Below, piece by piece: positions 8,913 to 16,530 of a stretch of DNA of 64,000 nt. The translations under genes were made by a program, and so were the position numbers. The DNA is from JAZKBN01 sp040388605 (GTDB lineage Bacteria > Bacteroidota > Bacteroidia > Cytophagales > Flexibacteraceae), in NCBI GenBank assembly GCA_040388605.1, contig JAZKBN010000037.1:62001-126000 (forward strand). The letters run 5' to 3'. The notes under the pieces are model-generated. The model was given only the letters and a program-made list of their open reading frames with translations, ran no database searches and was not told the DNA's origin. Within the stretch, counting starts at the first letter, position 1. Every line of letters starts with the position of its first letter.

Positions 8913-9503
8913 ATGAAAAAAGTAATCGTAGCAGCGCTTGTATTATCTGCAGGCATATTTTCAGCAAAAGCACAGAACACAGGCACCTGGAACCTTGATC
9001 CTGCTCACAGCAGCCTTGGCTTCACTGTTCCCCACATGGTAATTTCAGAAGCTGAAGGCAAACTGAAAAAATACGACATCACCCTTACTGCCGGCAAAGA
9101 AGACTTCGCAGACAGCAAGCTTACTTTCAGCGGCGATGTGGCCAGCCTTACCACCGACAATGAAATGCGCGACAAGCACCTTGCAGGTGACGAGTTCTTC
9201 AATGCTGAAAAATTCCCGAAAATCACTTTCGTAAGCAAGTCTTTCAAGAAAACAGGCGAAAAAACTTTCAAAGTTACAGGAGCCCTTACCATTCGCGACG
9301 TAACCAAAGATGTTACCCTTGATGCTAAATTAGGCGGTGTTGCCAACGACCCTTGGAAAAACCGTAAATCAGGCTGGAAAGTTACCGGCGTTATCAATCG
9401 CCAGGATTTTGGTTTGAAATACAACCAGGTAGCTGAAAGCGGTGCAGTTGTAGGTAACGAAGTTACCATTACTGCTAACGTTGAGCTTGCAAAAGCCAAA
9501 TAA
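8913..9503 (+). CDS. YceI family protein, exported
   Basis: Small lipocalin-like beta-barrel family that binds polyisoprenoid-type lipids. The protein has 196 aa with signal peptide MKKVIVAALVLSAGIFSAKA cleaved before QN. The mature part opens with the family signature NTGTWNLDPAHSSLGFTVPHM and contains LTTDNEMRDKHL, FFNAEKFPKITF and the C-terminal RQDFGLKYN. YceI proteins commonly sit next to MarR regulators or cytochrome b561 genes; here a MarR gene follows by 129 nt, and the palindromic operator upstream suggests regulation by it. Physiological ligand unknown. Confidence 0.92.
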   Translation: MKKVIVAALVLSAGIFSAKAQNTGTWNLDPAHSSLGFTVPHMVISEAEGKLKKYDITLTAGKEDFADSKLTFSGDVASLTTDNEMRDKHLAGDEFFNAEKFPKITFVSKSFKKTGEKTFKVTGALTIRDVTKDVTLDAKLGGVANDPWKNRKSGWKVTGVINRQDFGLKYNQVAESGAVVGNEVTITANVELAKAK

Positions 9504-9511
9504 TTATTGCC

Positions 9512-9542
9512 TTGGTACGTTATTAATGTACTATAAACTTTG
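9512..9542 (+). promoter_or_regulatory. Possible second promoter for marR
   Basis: TTG (9512-9514), 20 nt, then AAACTTTG (9535-9542), which deviates from TAnnTTTG only in the first base. It lies upstream of a terminator-like hairpin (9574-9617), so transcripts from here would have to read through it. Confidence 0.35.
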
Positions 9543-9573
9543 GGCCTGTTTTTGAAGGCTATTAATGAGACAC

Positions 9574-9617
9574 AAATTGCAGGGTCGCGGTCAAACGGTA
9601 TGGCCCTGCAATTTTTT
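9574..9617 (+). terminator. yceI terminator or marR leader attenuator
   Basis: AAATTGCAGGG (9574-9584) pairs perfectly with CCCTGCAATTT (9604-9614), immediately followed by a T run. It is 71 nt after the yceI stop and 16 nt before the marR ATG, so it probably ends yceI messages while letting a fraction continue into marR. Confidence 0.75.
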
Positions 9618-9632
9618 ATTCCGCCTAAAATT

Positions 9633-10085
9633 ATGGAACTGGAAAAAGAAATACACCAGTCGAAGAAATTCCTGCATGAAAAGGAAAAAGCTGCCGTGAA
9701 CCTGATGTACACAAGCAACCGGCACAGCGAGCAGATGAACGAAGTTTTTCGCCGGCATTCCATAAGCTCCCAGCAATATAATATTTTGCGGATACTAAAG
9801 GGGCAATACCCGGTTCCGGTATCTGTTAAAACCATTAAGGAGCGAATGCTTGATCGCATGAGCGATGTCAGCCGCCTTGTGGAACGCCTGAATACAAAGG
9901 GGTACATACTAAGAAAAGAATGTCCTGAAGACAGGCGAAATGTAGATATCCTCATCAGCGATGCCGGCCTTGAGCAGCTTGATATTATTACGCCTGAAGT
10001 GCATGCACGTATAGAGGAAGTAATTAACCTTAATACTGAGGAGCTTGCAACCCTGAACTTTTTGCTTGATAAGCTGAGAGGTTAA
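9633..10085 (+). CDS. MarR family winged-helix regulator
   Basis: Dimeric DNA-binding repressor family responding to phenolics, oxidants or lipids. The ATG at 9633 (MELEKEIHQSKKF) gives 150 aa, the usual size; the frame is open further upstream but there it runs through the terminator hairpin. The winged helix is visible as SSQQYNILRILKGQ (helix 1 region), SVKTIKERMLDRMSDVSR (recognition helix) and LVERLNTKGYILRKECPEDRR (wing with the conserved DRR). No OhrR-type N-terminal reactive Cys is seen. Its context downstream of yceI and the dyads in the yceI promoter suggest it represses yceI, and perhaps itself. Confidence 0.85.
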   Translation: MELEKEIHQSKKFLHEKEKAAVNLMYTSNRHSEQMNEVFRRHSISSQQYNILRILKGQYPVPVSVKTIKERMLDRMSDVSRLVERLNTKGYILRKECPEDRRNVDILISDAGLEQLDIITPEVHARIEEVINLNTEELATLNFLLDKLRG

Positions 10086-10107
10086 GTTTATCCTGTTCAT
10101 TAATAAA

Positions 10108-10154
10108 GAAGCCTTATAAACCGCTTTACCGGGTTTATAAGGCTTCCTTTTTTT
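10108..10154 (+). terminator. Strong rho-independent terminator after marR
   Basis: GAAGCCTTATAAACC pairs with GGTTTATAAGGCTTC around an 8-9 nt loop, followed by eight T within nine bases. It lies 22 nt after the marR stop, between convergent genes. Confidence 0.88.
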
Positions 10155-10216
10155 AGCTGCCGACCTGTTAAAGGCCTTTGCATGCATTATGGATTATTAT
10201 TCGGGCAATTATTTAG

Positions 10217-11236
10217 TTAGTCGTTAATCAGGGCAGCCTGCTGGCCGGCTGTCCAGATTGCAAGTGCATACCAGCCTTTATCGTCTTTATGCAGCTCCTG
10301 GTGCTCAAAGCCTGATTCGTAAGCAAGTGAGTTTATTTCCTCGGTATCGTACTTTTTGCTCACCTCGGTATGAATGGTTTCCCATGCTTCAAAGGGAACG
10401 CGCAGGTTACCGTTGTTAAGCAAAACCACTTGTTTTTGTGAGCTCACAAGATAGGAATTCAACTCGCCGCTGTTTGGGTCGTAAACCGGGCAATAGAAGA
10501 ATTTTGAAACGTTAAAGTTGCCATCCATTTCACGGTTTACACTTTGAAGCAGGTTAAGGTTGAATGCACGGCTCACCCCGGCTTCGTCGTTATAAGCATC
10601 CAAAATTTGCTTGGGGTTCTTTTTTAGGTCGAAACCAATAACCAGCAAATCATTAGGAGATAATTGGCCCCGGAGCTCGCGTAGGAAATTGCGGGCTTCT
10701 TTGTGTGTATATATGCCTATGTTGGCTCCCAAAAGCATTACAATCCTTCTTTTATTCTCAGATCTTGCCACATTGCGCAGCGCATCTGCTGCTTCATCAG
10801 CCAATGGTTCGCAATACAGTTCAGGGTACCTGGCTTTAGCTGATTTACAAACTGAATCTAACTCAGTTTTGTTGGTATTAACCGGGGTATAACGGAAAGG
10901 AATTTTTTTAGAGCTGAGCGCTTCCAAAACCGGCCTGCTTCGGTCATGGTTGGCTTCCAGGTCAATCAGGTTGAAGCTGGTTCCGTCGGGGCTGAAGAGC
11001 GCAGGAAGGCGGTTTTTAATATGCTCCAGTATTTGGTCTTCGCATGATGTTATGTAATACTCAGGTAGCCTGAGTATGTCGCTGAGTATACGGCAGCCTT
11101 CATTATTATGAAACAACCGTGCAGGTAACTTTTTTTGCGCCGATTTTAATCCCGAGGCAACATCTTCCGAAATAGTTGACAGGTGGCTTAGTACCGGAGT
11201 GTAAGAGCTTAGGTTATTTTTAGTGGTGGTCAACAT
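10217..11236 (-). CDS. EgtD-like (Methyltransf_33) protein with degenerate SAM motif
   Basis: Protein of 339 aa with the architecture of the histidine-specific SAM methyltransferase family (EgtD, PF10017). Family landmarks kept: LPEYYIT (58-64), the long HKEARNFLRELRGQLSPNDLLVIGFDLKKNP region, AYNDEAGVSRAFNLNLL (about 214-230) and HTEVSKKY near the C-terminus, which corresponds to the Glu/Ser histidine-binding segment. Altered: the motif I glycine-rich loop (expected like ELGSGSSxKT) reads LIDLEANHDRSR (90-101), and the IGN of the substrate pocket reads IGI (173-175). No EgtB/sulfoxide synthase gene is near, so ergothioneine synthesis is not supported. It may be an inactive or repurposed methyltransferase. 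The ATG at 11236 is preceded by no strong promoter; a TACCTTAA lies at 11267-11260. Confidence 0.75.
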   Translation of the reverse strand: MLTTTKNNLSSYTPVLSHLSTISEDVASGLKSAQKKLPARLFHNNEGCRILSDILRLPEYYITSCEDQILEHIKNRLPALFSPDGTSFNLIDLEANHDRSRPVLEALSSKKIPFRYTPVNTNKTELDSVCKSAKARYPELYCEPLADEAADALRNVARSENKRRIVMLLGANIGIYTHKEARNFLRELRGQLSPNDLLVIGFDLKKNPKQILDAYNDEAGVSRAFNLNLLQSVNREMDGNFNVSKFFYCPVYDPNSGELNSYLVSSQKQVVLLNNGNLRVPFEAWETIHTEVSKKYDTEEINSLAYESGFEHQELHKDDKGWYALAIWTAGQQAALIND

Positions 11237-11609
11237 AAGAAGCAGGTGTTTGAATAGGATTAAGGTATTAATTCGGTGGGTTCGGTGTTAATAAACAACC
11301 TATAGCAGAATACAATAAGGTCAGTAAATTAAAAAATTATTTACCTTGCTTTGATTCTGACAGTTATTTATAACTATTAAAAATGCAAAAAAGGTGCCGT
11401 ATTCCCATTAAGAGAATGTTTTTGATTAATCAGCTGAATAATAATGGTTTTAAGATATGTTTCGGAAATAAATGGCTATAAAACGTTACGTAACTTCAAA
11501 AAGTCGGGATGGTTTTTTCCACAAAGCGGGGATTCGGGCAGGCGAACATTGTGGAATAAAAAGGAGTGCAATGCAAAATTTAATACCTTGTTTGCATTAA
11601 TAGGCAGTA
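11237..11609. other. Intergenic region, nothing recognised
   Basis: AT-rich DNA between two minus-strand genes. A 77-codon open frame on the plus strand (11444-11677) overlaps the ATPase gene end and has no recognisable content, start signal or promoter, so I do not call it. Confidence 0.5.
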
Positions 11610-12368
11610 TTAGCTGTTGTATTCAAGCCTGTGCCTTACTTCAGCAAGCAAGGAGCTGCTTATTTTTTCAAAAATAGTATGTTCGTTATCAAGGTGCAGC
11701 AAATAGCCTTCGCGGTTCTCCAGGTACTGCAAATCGTGCGTTATACAAACTACCGACATGCCTTGATTAACCCAATTAAACATGTGGTTAAAAATAAGCC
11801 GGCGGTTAAACAAGTCCAGGTATTGGGCAGGTTCATCAAGAACCATGAGCCGGCTTTTTTGAACCAACAGCTGGGCCAGCCAGGCAAGCTGCTGCTGTCC
11901 CCCGCTGAGCTGAGTAAAATCAGATTGGCTTAAAGCCCCGATTCCCATGCTTTCCAATGCAGCATCGGCCAGCATAAAATCTGCGTGGGAGTAGCTTTCA
12001 AAAAGTTTTTTATGTCTGAAAAGCCCTGTAACCACTAAATCACGAACCGGCATTGAAAAGTTCAGATCGCTTTTCTGTGGCAAGCCGGCAACCGGGAATC
12101 TGTATTTGAGCTCAGCGCTTCCTGATAGTTCAGAACCATTTACCTGCAGTGAGCCTGAATAGGGCAAAGTACCGGTAAGCAGCCTGAAGAGCGTGGTTTT
12201 CCCGCTCCCGTTACTGCCTGTAACAGCCAGGAAAGAAGCTTGGGGCAGATTAAAAAAAAGGTTGCGGATAACGGTTTTAGTACCGTAACCCGCAACCAGG
12301 TTATTTGCATTTATAATGTAAGGTTGGGCGGCATTTACAGGCAATTTTATCGGCTTTAAAATTTGCAC
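11610..12368 (-). CDS. ABC transporter ATP-binding protein (FecE/BtuD-like), orphan
   Basis: Cytoplasmic ATPase of an importer-type ABC system, 252 aa, starting with GTG at 12368 (no in-frame ATG precedes the nucleotide-binding core). Walker A GSNGSGKTT (51-59), a Q-loop region around AGLPQKSDLN, signature LSGGQQQ, Walker B RLMVLDEP followed by AQYLDL, and H-loop CITHD are all intact. It resembles ATPases for iron-siderophore, heme or cobalamin uptake. No permease or binding-protein gene is next to it. The BtuF-like lipoprotein 3 kb away is a candidate partner, but both face different neighbours. Confidence 0.85.
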   Translation of the reverse strand: MQILKPIKLPVNAAQPYIINANNLVAGYGTKTVIRNLFFNLPQASFLAVTGSNGSGKTTLFRLLTGTLPYSGSLQVNGSELSGSAELKYRFPVAGLPQKSDLNFSMPVRDLVVTGLFRHKKLFESYSHADFMLADAALESMGIGALSQSDFTQLSGGQQQLAWLAQLLVQKSRLMVLDEPAQYLDLFNRRLIFNHMFNWVNQGMSVVCITHDLQYLENREGYLLHLDNEHTIFEKISSSLLAEVRHRLEYNS

Positions 12369-12429
12369 AAAAATAATGTGCGGCTTGCCTTAATTTTATT
12401 GAAATATGCAGGATGCCTCAACGCAGAAA

Positions 12430-12651
12430 TTAATATTCGTCTTCATTAAAGAAGAAATCGTCTTTTGTGGGATAATCGGGCCAAATTTCCTCAATGCTTT
12501 CATAAGGCTGACCATCGTCTTCCAGATCCTGAAGATTTTCAACAACTTCCAGCGGAGCGCCTGAGCGAATTGAATAGTCTATCAGTTCGTCTTTGGTTGC
12601 AGGCCAAGGTGCATCTTCCAGGTACGATGCCAGTTCTAGTGTCCAATACAT
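12430..12651 (-). CDS. DUF2795 family small protein
   Basis: A 73-aa acidic protein starting at the ATG at 12651 (MYWTLELASYLEDAPWP). It shows the DUF2795 pattern: a YLEDAPWPATKDELIDYS segment then GAPLEVVENLQDL, followed by a very acidic tail (DDFFFNEDEY). Function of the family is unknown. It is divergent from tsf across 186 bp. The frame extends 17 codons further upstream without family similarity. Confidence 0.8.
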   Translation of the reverse strand: MYWTLELASYLEDAPWPATKDELIDYSIRSGAPLEVVENLQDLEDDGQPYESIEEIWPDYPTKDDFFFNEDEY

Positions 12652-12769
12652 AGTATATATGTTATTATAAAGTTGATGTTCAGTTTTTGAAATTTCCCGC
12701 AAAAATAGCCGGTATATTCAATAATCAAATTCCGGACCGAAGGTTTTCCGCGGTTTATTTTCGCTTTAG

Positions 12770-12800
12770 TTGAAATTCCGCATAATTTTTACGACTTTTG
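12770..12800 (+). promoter_or_regulatory. Predicted tsf promoter
   Basis: TTG (12770-12772), 20 nt, then GACTTTTG (12793-12800; one mismatch to TAnnTTTG at its first base). The tsf ATG is about 38 nt further. Confidence 0.5.
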
Positions 12801-12837
12801 CGGCCTGAATTCATACCCAAAACCTATAAATACTCTG

Positions 12838-13671
12838 ATGGCTATTACAGCACAAGACGTAAATAAATTGCGCCAAATGACCGGTGCCGGAATGATGGAC
12901 TGCAAAAAAGCCCTCACCGAAGCCAATGGCGACTTTGAAGCCGCTGTGGATTACCTCCGCAAAAAGGGCCAAAAGGTATCGGCCGCCCGTGCCGATCGCC
13001 AAACTTCTGAAGGCGCTGTTTTCATTAAAACTTCAGCAGACGGTACCAAAGGCCTTCTTATAAGCCTGGGTTGCGAAACTGACTTTGTTGCTAAAACCGA
13101 TGATTTCGTTAAATTAGGCAACACCGTTTTGGAAGCTGCCGATTCAAGCGGAGCCTCAACTCCTGAAGCTTTGAATGAAGTTCAGGTTGAAGGCCGCCCT
13201 ATCAGCGATTTGCTTACTGATCTTGTAGGCAAAATTGGTGAGAAGGTTGAAGTGCTATCAGTTGAGCGCGTTGAAGGCGAAAAAGTTACTTCTTACATTC
13301 ACTCAAACGGTAAACTTGGTGTATTGGTAGCCTTCACCGGCGCTAATGGTGCCGATGTTACTGAAAGCGGTAAAGACGTGGCCCTGCAAATTGCTGCCAT
13401 GAAACCTATAGCCGTAGATAAAGACCAGGTAGACGCTACCACTGTAGAGCGTGAAATTGAAGTAGGTCGTGAGCAGGCCCGTAACGAAGGCAAAGCTGAA
13501 GCCATGCTTGATAAAATTGCCCAGGGTCGTTTGGCTAAATTCTACAAAGAAAACACGCTGTTGAACCAGGAGTTCGTAAAAGACCCTTCTAAAACAGTTG
13601 GCCAGGTGTTGAGCGCAGTGAGCAAAGGCCTCACTGTAAAAGAATTCAAGCGTGTTGCAATAGGCGCTTAA
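12838..13671 (+). CDS. tsf: Elongation factor Ts
   Basis: Guanine nucleotide exchange factor for EF-Tu, 277 aa, full length. N-terminal UBA-like part with VNKLRQMTGAGMMDCKKAL, then the exchange core with CETDFVAKTDDF, a second subdomain and the C-terminal KDPSKTVGQVL segment. In most bacteria tsf follows rpsB; here it stands alone with its own promoter, opposite a DUF2795 gene, so it is not co-transcribed with S2. Confidence 0.97.
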   Translation: MAITAQDVNKLRQMTGAGMMDCKKALTEANGDFEAAVDYLRKKGQKVSAARADRQTSEGAVFIKTSADGTKGLLISLGCETDFVAKTDDFVKLGNTVLEAADSSGASTPEALNEVQVEGRPISDLLTDLVGKIGEKVEVLSVERVEGEKVTSYIHSNGKLGVLVAFTGANGADVTESGKDVALQIAAMKPIAVDKDQVDATTVEREIEVGREQARNEGKAEAMLDKIAQGRLAKFYKENTLLNQEFVKDPSKTVGQVLSAVSKGLTVKEFKRVAIGA

Positions 13672-13683
13672 TTTCATATAGAT

Positions 13684-13752
13684 TCCGAAAAACGGGGTTT
13701 GCAGGTATTGAGCTCAATTTTATTGGCTCATGGCTGTAAATCCCGTTTCGGA
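13684..13752 (+). other. Long imperfect inverted repeat between tsf and fsa/tal
   Basis: Arms 13684-13704 and 13734-13752 pair over about 19 bp with a 2-nt bulge (TCCGAAA...TTTCGGA at the ends). The 29-nt loop contains the palindrome TTGAGCTCAA. No T run follows, so it is not a standard terminator. It may be a processing or stability element, or a dispersed repeat. Confidence 0.6.
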
Positions 13753-13802
13753 TATTTGCAGCTTACACCAATCAAATCAAATAAGACCTACAGGTTAACA
13801 AT

Positions 13803-14462
13803 ATGAAATTTTTCATTGATACCGCCAACCTCGACGAAATTCGTGAAGCATACGAATTAGGTGTGCTTGATGGCGTTACTACCAACCCTTCGCTCATGGC
13901 GAAAGAGGGTATTAGCGGTAAAGACAACATTTTCCGCCATTACAAAGCCATCTGCGATATTGTTGACGATAACGTAAGCGCTGAAGTAATAGCAACAGAT
14001 TACGAAAACATTATACGTGAAGGCGAGGAGCTGAGCGAGATAGACGCAAAAATTGTGGTGAAAGTCCCCATGATTAAAGATGGCATTCGCGCCATTCGCT
14101 ACTTTACCGATAAAGGTATTCGCACCAACTGCACGCTGGTGTTCAGCGCCGGGCAGGCACTTTTGGCTGCCAAAGCCGGCGCCACTTTCGTGAGCCCCTT
14201 CGTAGGTCGCTTAGATGACGTAAGCACCGACGGCTGCGACCTCATAGAGCAGATTGTTATTATATACCGCAACTACGGCTATACCACCGAGGTATTGGCT
14301 GCCAGTATGCGCGGTCCTATGCACATCATTCGTTGTGCTGAAATTGGCGCCGATGTGGTAACCTCGCCATTGGCAAGCATTATGGCTTTGCTGAACCACC
14401 CGCTGACTGATATTGGCCTTGCCAAATTCCTGTCTGACCATAAGAAGCTTAACGGTAAATAA
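13803..14462 (+). CDS. fsa: Transaldolase / fructose-6-phosphate aldolase family (TalC-FSA type)
   Basis: Small transaldolase-family enzyme of 219 aa, the size of the FSA/TalC subfamily rather than classical TalB (about 316 aa). It starts MKFFIDTANLDEIREA and contains GVTTNPSLMAKEG, the Schiff-base lysine in KIVVKVPM (K87; E. coli FSA uses Lys85), NCTLVFSAGQALLAAKAGA, SPFVGRLDD and ASMRGPMHI. Acts in the cytoplasm on sugar phosphates, either transferring dihydroxyacetone (transaldolase) or cleaving fructose 6-phosphate; sequence alone does not separate the two activities. It is followed by a terminator. Confidence 0.92.
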   Translation: MKFFIDTANLDEIREAYELGVLDGVTTNPSLMAKEGISGKDNIFRHYKAICDIVDDNVSAEVIATDYENIIREGEELSEIDAKIVVKVPMIKDGIRAIRYFTDKGIRTNCTLVFSAGQALLAAKAGATFVSPFVGRLDDVSTDGCDLIEQIVIIYRNYGYTTEVLAASMRGPMHIIRCAEIGADVVTSPLASIMALLNHPLTDIGLAKFLSDHKKLNGK

Positions 14463-14483
14463 TTTTTTATTTACCCACGAAAG

Positions 14484-14518
14484 AGCCGGTGCTGATGTTT
14501 TTCGGGCCGGCTTTTTTG
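14484..14518 (+). terminator. Rho-independent terminator after fsa/tal
   Basis: AGCCGG (14484-14489) pairs with CCGGCT (14507-14512), followed by TTTTTT. The T run also supplies the -33 element of the next promoter. Confidence 0.8.
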
Positions 14519-14546
14519 CTTTCTGAAAGCCTTGTGCTTACATTTC
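14515..14546 (+). promoter_or_regulatory. Predicted promoter for the 67-aa protein / ftsE operon
   Basis: TTTG (14515-14518), 20 nt, TACATTTC (14539-14546; last base deviates from TAnnTTTG). The next ATG is 22 nt downstream. The -33 overlaps the upstream terminator T tract. Confidence 0.5.
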
Positions 14547-14568
14547 CAATATTATTATTTAACCCGGT

Positions 14569-14772
14569 ATGTATATAGTTAAGGTTAAAGGCAAAGCCAA
14601 AATTCCTGATTACATCCAGCTGCGCGACAGCAATTTTGTGCTTGTGGCGTATTTCAGGGCAGATCGCCCTTTGAAAAACCCGGAAAACTATGGCCTTGGC
14701 GGGCATGAAACTGAGCTGGCAGAAATTATTGACCGCCTGCAATTCGGTAAAATAGAAGAATTGCCGTTCTGA
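14569..14772 (+). CDS. Small protein of unknown function (67 aa)
   Basis: Not assigned to a named family. It starts MYIVKVKGKAKIPDYIQLRD and is rich in charged residues without a signal peptide or membrane segment; a beta-rich N-terminal half (VKVKGKAKIP, NFVLVAYFRADRP) is followed by a short helix (ETELAEIIDRLQF). It has its own promoter, and its stop is 7 nt before the ftsE-like ATG, so it is probably the first gene of that operon. Codon use looks like its neighbours. Confidence 0.75.
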   Translation: MYIVKVKGKAKIPDYIQLRDSNFVLVAYFRADRPLKNPENYGLGGHETELAEIIDRLQFGKIEELPF

Positions 14773-14779
14773 TTTATAT

Positions 14780-15505
14780 ATGCAGGCAAATATGAAATTT
14801 TCTGAAGACAACGTAGCCGAATTCGCCGGTGTCAGCCTTTTCCAGGACCAAAACCTTATCCTCGATGAAATAACATTCAGTATAGGCAAAGGTGAAATGG
14901 TTTACCTCACAGGTAAAACCGGGGCCGGTAAAAGCACCTTATTGCGCAGTATTTACGGAGATTTACACGTTGATCATGGCCAGGCCTGCGTGGTGGGCTT
15001 TACCCTGCATAACCTGAAGCAAAGTAAATTACCTGCTTTACGCCGCCATTTGGGCATTATTTTCCAGGATTTCCAGCTGTTTTATGACAGAAACGTTTAC
15101 GATAACCTGCTCTTCGTTTTAAAATCTACCGGCTGGACAGATAAGCTTAAAATTAAGAACCGTATATCGGAGGTACTTATACAGGTTGGCCTTGGGCAGG
15201 CTGGTATGAAGTTCCCGCATAAGCTCAGCGGGGGAGAGCAGCAACGCGTGGTTATTGCCCGTGCCCTCCTTAACGAACCAAAGCTCCTGATAGCTGATGA
15301 ACCTACCGGTAACCTGGATCCCGAGGTCAGCCGCGGAATCATGGAAATTTTCAGGGAAATTAATAAGCAGGGAACGGCGCTTATAATTGCAACACACAAC
15401 CATTTCCTGATTCGTGAGTACCCTCACCGTATTTTGCATTGTGGTAACGGTTTGCTGAAAGAAGTTAAGGCCGAAGATTTGGCTAACCTGATTGCAGTTT
15501 ACTGA
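14780..15505 (+). CDS. ftsE: FtsE-like ABC ATPase
   Basis: Cytoplasmic ATPase of the FtsEX type, 241 aa, which would couple ATP hydrolysis through FtsX to periplasmic peptidoglycan hydrolases at division. Walker A TGKTGAGKST (about 44-53), Q-loop GIIFQDFQLFYDRNVYDNL (the FQD is typical of FtsE), signature LSGGEQQRV, Walker B LLIADEPTGNLDP and H-loop ATHNH are intact. A LolD/MacB-type ATPase shares these motifs; the RNVYDNL sequence favours FtsE. No ftsX is adjacent, as is usual in this phylum. The ATG at 14792 is an alternative start. Confidence 0.85.
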   Translation: MQANMKFSEDNVAEFAGVSLFQDQNLILDEITFSIGKGEMVYLTGKTGAGKSTLLRSIYGDLHVDHGQACVVGFTLHNLKQSKLPALRRHLGIIFQDFQLFYDRNVYDNLLFVLKSTGWTDKLKIKNRISEVLIQVGLGQAGMKFPHKLSGGEQQRVVIARALLNEPKLLIADEPTGNLDPEVSRGIMEIFREINKQGTALIIATHNHFLIREYPHRILHCGNGLLKEVKAEDLANLIAVY

Positions 15506-15522
15506 TTCTTTATATTTCAGGA

Positions 15523-16491
15523 ATGAGCCATGCGCCGCAGGTTTTGCTTTCAATACTAATTCCCGAATATAATTGGGACTCAAGGCAGCTTGTTAATGAT
15601 TTGCTTGCACAGCTTTACCTGCAGTACATTGCCTTTGAAATTATTTTAGCCGATGACGCATCTCCGGCTGCCGGACTGTACCATAATTTTTTGCCGACTC
15701 ATGACCCGAATAATAACTTCAGGTTCATTGCCCTTGAAAGGAATTTAGGCAGGGCAACTATACGTAATTTTTTAGCCGGCACTGCGCAGGGGAAATATTT
15801 GCTGTTTATAGATTGCGATTCTGAGCTGCCTGATGAAAATTACATAAGCAGGTACATTCAGCAGGTAAACACAAACCCCGGTGCTCAGGCTGTTTCCGGT
15901 GGCACTATCTATTCTGCTTTGCCCCCTGAACCCGGTAAAATCCTTCGCTGGACTTATGGTAATGCCCGCGAAGCTATTCCGGCTGAAGAGCGCAGTAAAA
16001 GCCCTTACAGCCGCATTACGCTCAATAACTTCCTGGTATTGCGCAGCGTTATGATGGCCCACCCGCTCGATGAAAATATAAAGGGTTACGGGCATGAAGA
16101 TACCTTATTCGGGTATGCGCTTAAAAATGCAGGTATCCGGGTTGTCCATATTAATAACCCTGTTATTCACACAGGCCTTGAATCGGCTCAGGCCTTTCTT
16201 GATAAAACGCGGGAAGGAGTAATGAATTTTTACAGGCTTTCCACGCAGCAGGGCATGGGCCACGAAAGCAGCTTATGGAAGGCTTTTGCTTGGGTAAGTA
16301 AATTTCATTTAGCCGCCCTTTTCAGGGTGGTGTTTAAAAACGCTGAGCCTGCAATAAATAAAAACCTCTGCGGCCCTAAGCCTAATATCAGGCTTATGGA
16401 TATTCTGAAACTGGGCTATATGTTAAATGCCCATGCAGCAAATACCGGGCATCGATTACCTGAAGTAGGCCTGCCCGAAAGTTCAGCTTAA
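15523..16491 (+). CDS. Family 2 glycosyltransferase
   Basis: GT-A fold transferase of 322 aa, probably using a nucleotide sugar to extend a surface or cell-wall glycan. N-terminal SILIPEYNWDSRQLVNDLL, then EIILADDASP (nucleotide binding), ALERNLGRATIRNFLAG, and the metal-binding DxD as FIDCDSELPD. A later GYGHEDTLFGYALKNAG has the ED pair of the catalytic region. No transmembrane segment is obvious. It starts 17 nt after ftsE and ends before the bamD promoter, making it the last gene of that operon. Acceptor unknown. Confidence 0.88.
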   Translation: MSHAPQVLLSILIPEYNWDSRQLVNDLLAQLYLQYIAFEIILADDASPAAGLYHNFLPTHDPNNNFRFIALERNLGRATIRNFLAGTAQGKYLLFIDCDSELPDENYISRYIQQVNTNPGAQAVSGGTIYSALPPEPGKILRWTYGNAREAIPAEERSKSPYSRITLNNFLVLRSVMMAHPLDENIKGYGHEDTLFGYALKNAGIRVVHINNPVIHTGLESAQAFLDKTREGVMNFYRLSTQQGMGHESSLWKAFAWVSKFHLAALFRVVFKNAEPAINKNLCGPKPNIRLMDILKLGYMLNAHAANTGHRLPEVGLPESSA

Positions 16492-16530
16492 TATTTGACT
16501 CAAATTTCCAATATTCCTATGCAGGTAACG

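Noticed and set aside
9005..9955. 316-codon open frame on the minus strand over yceI and marR
   Set aside because: It lies opposite two well-supported genes, has Ser/Arg-rich composition typical of an antisense shadow and no family similarity.
11444..11677. 77-codon plus-strand frame ahead of the ABC ATPase end
   Set aside because: Overlaps the 3' end of the ATPase gene, with no promoter, ribosome binding site or recognisable content.
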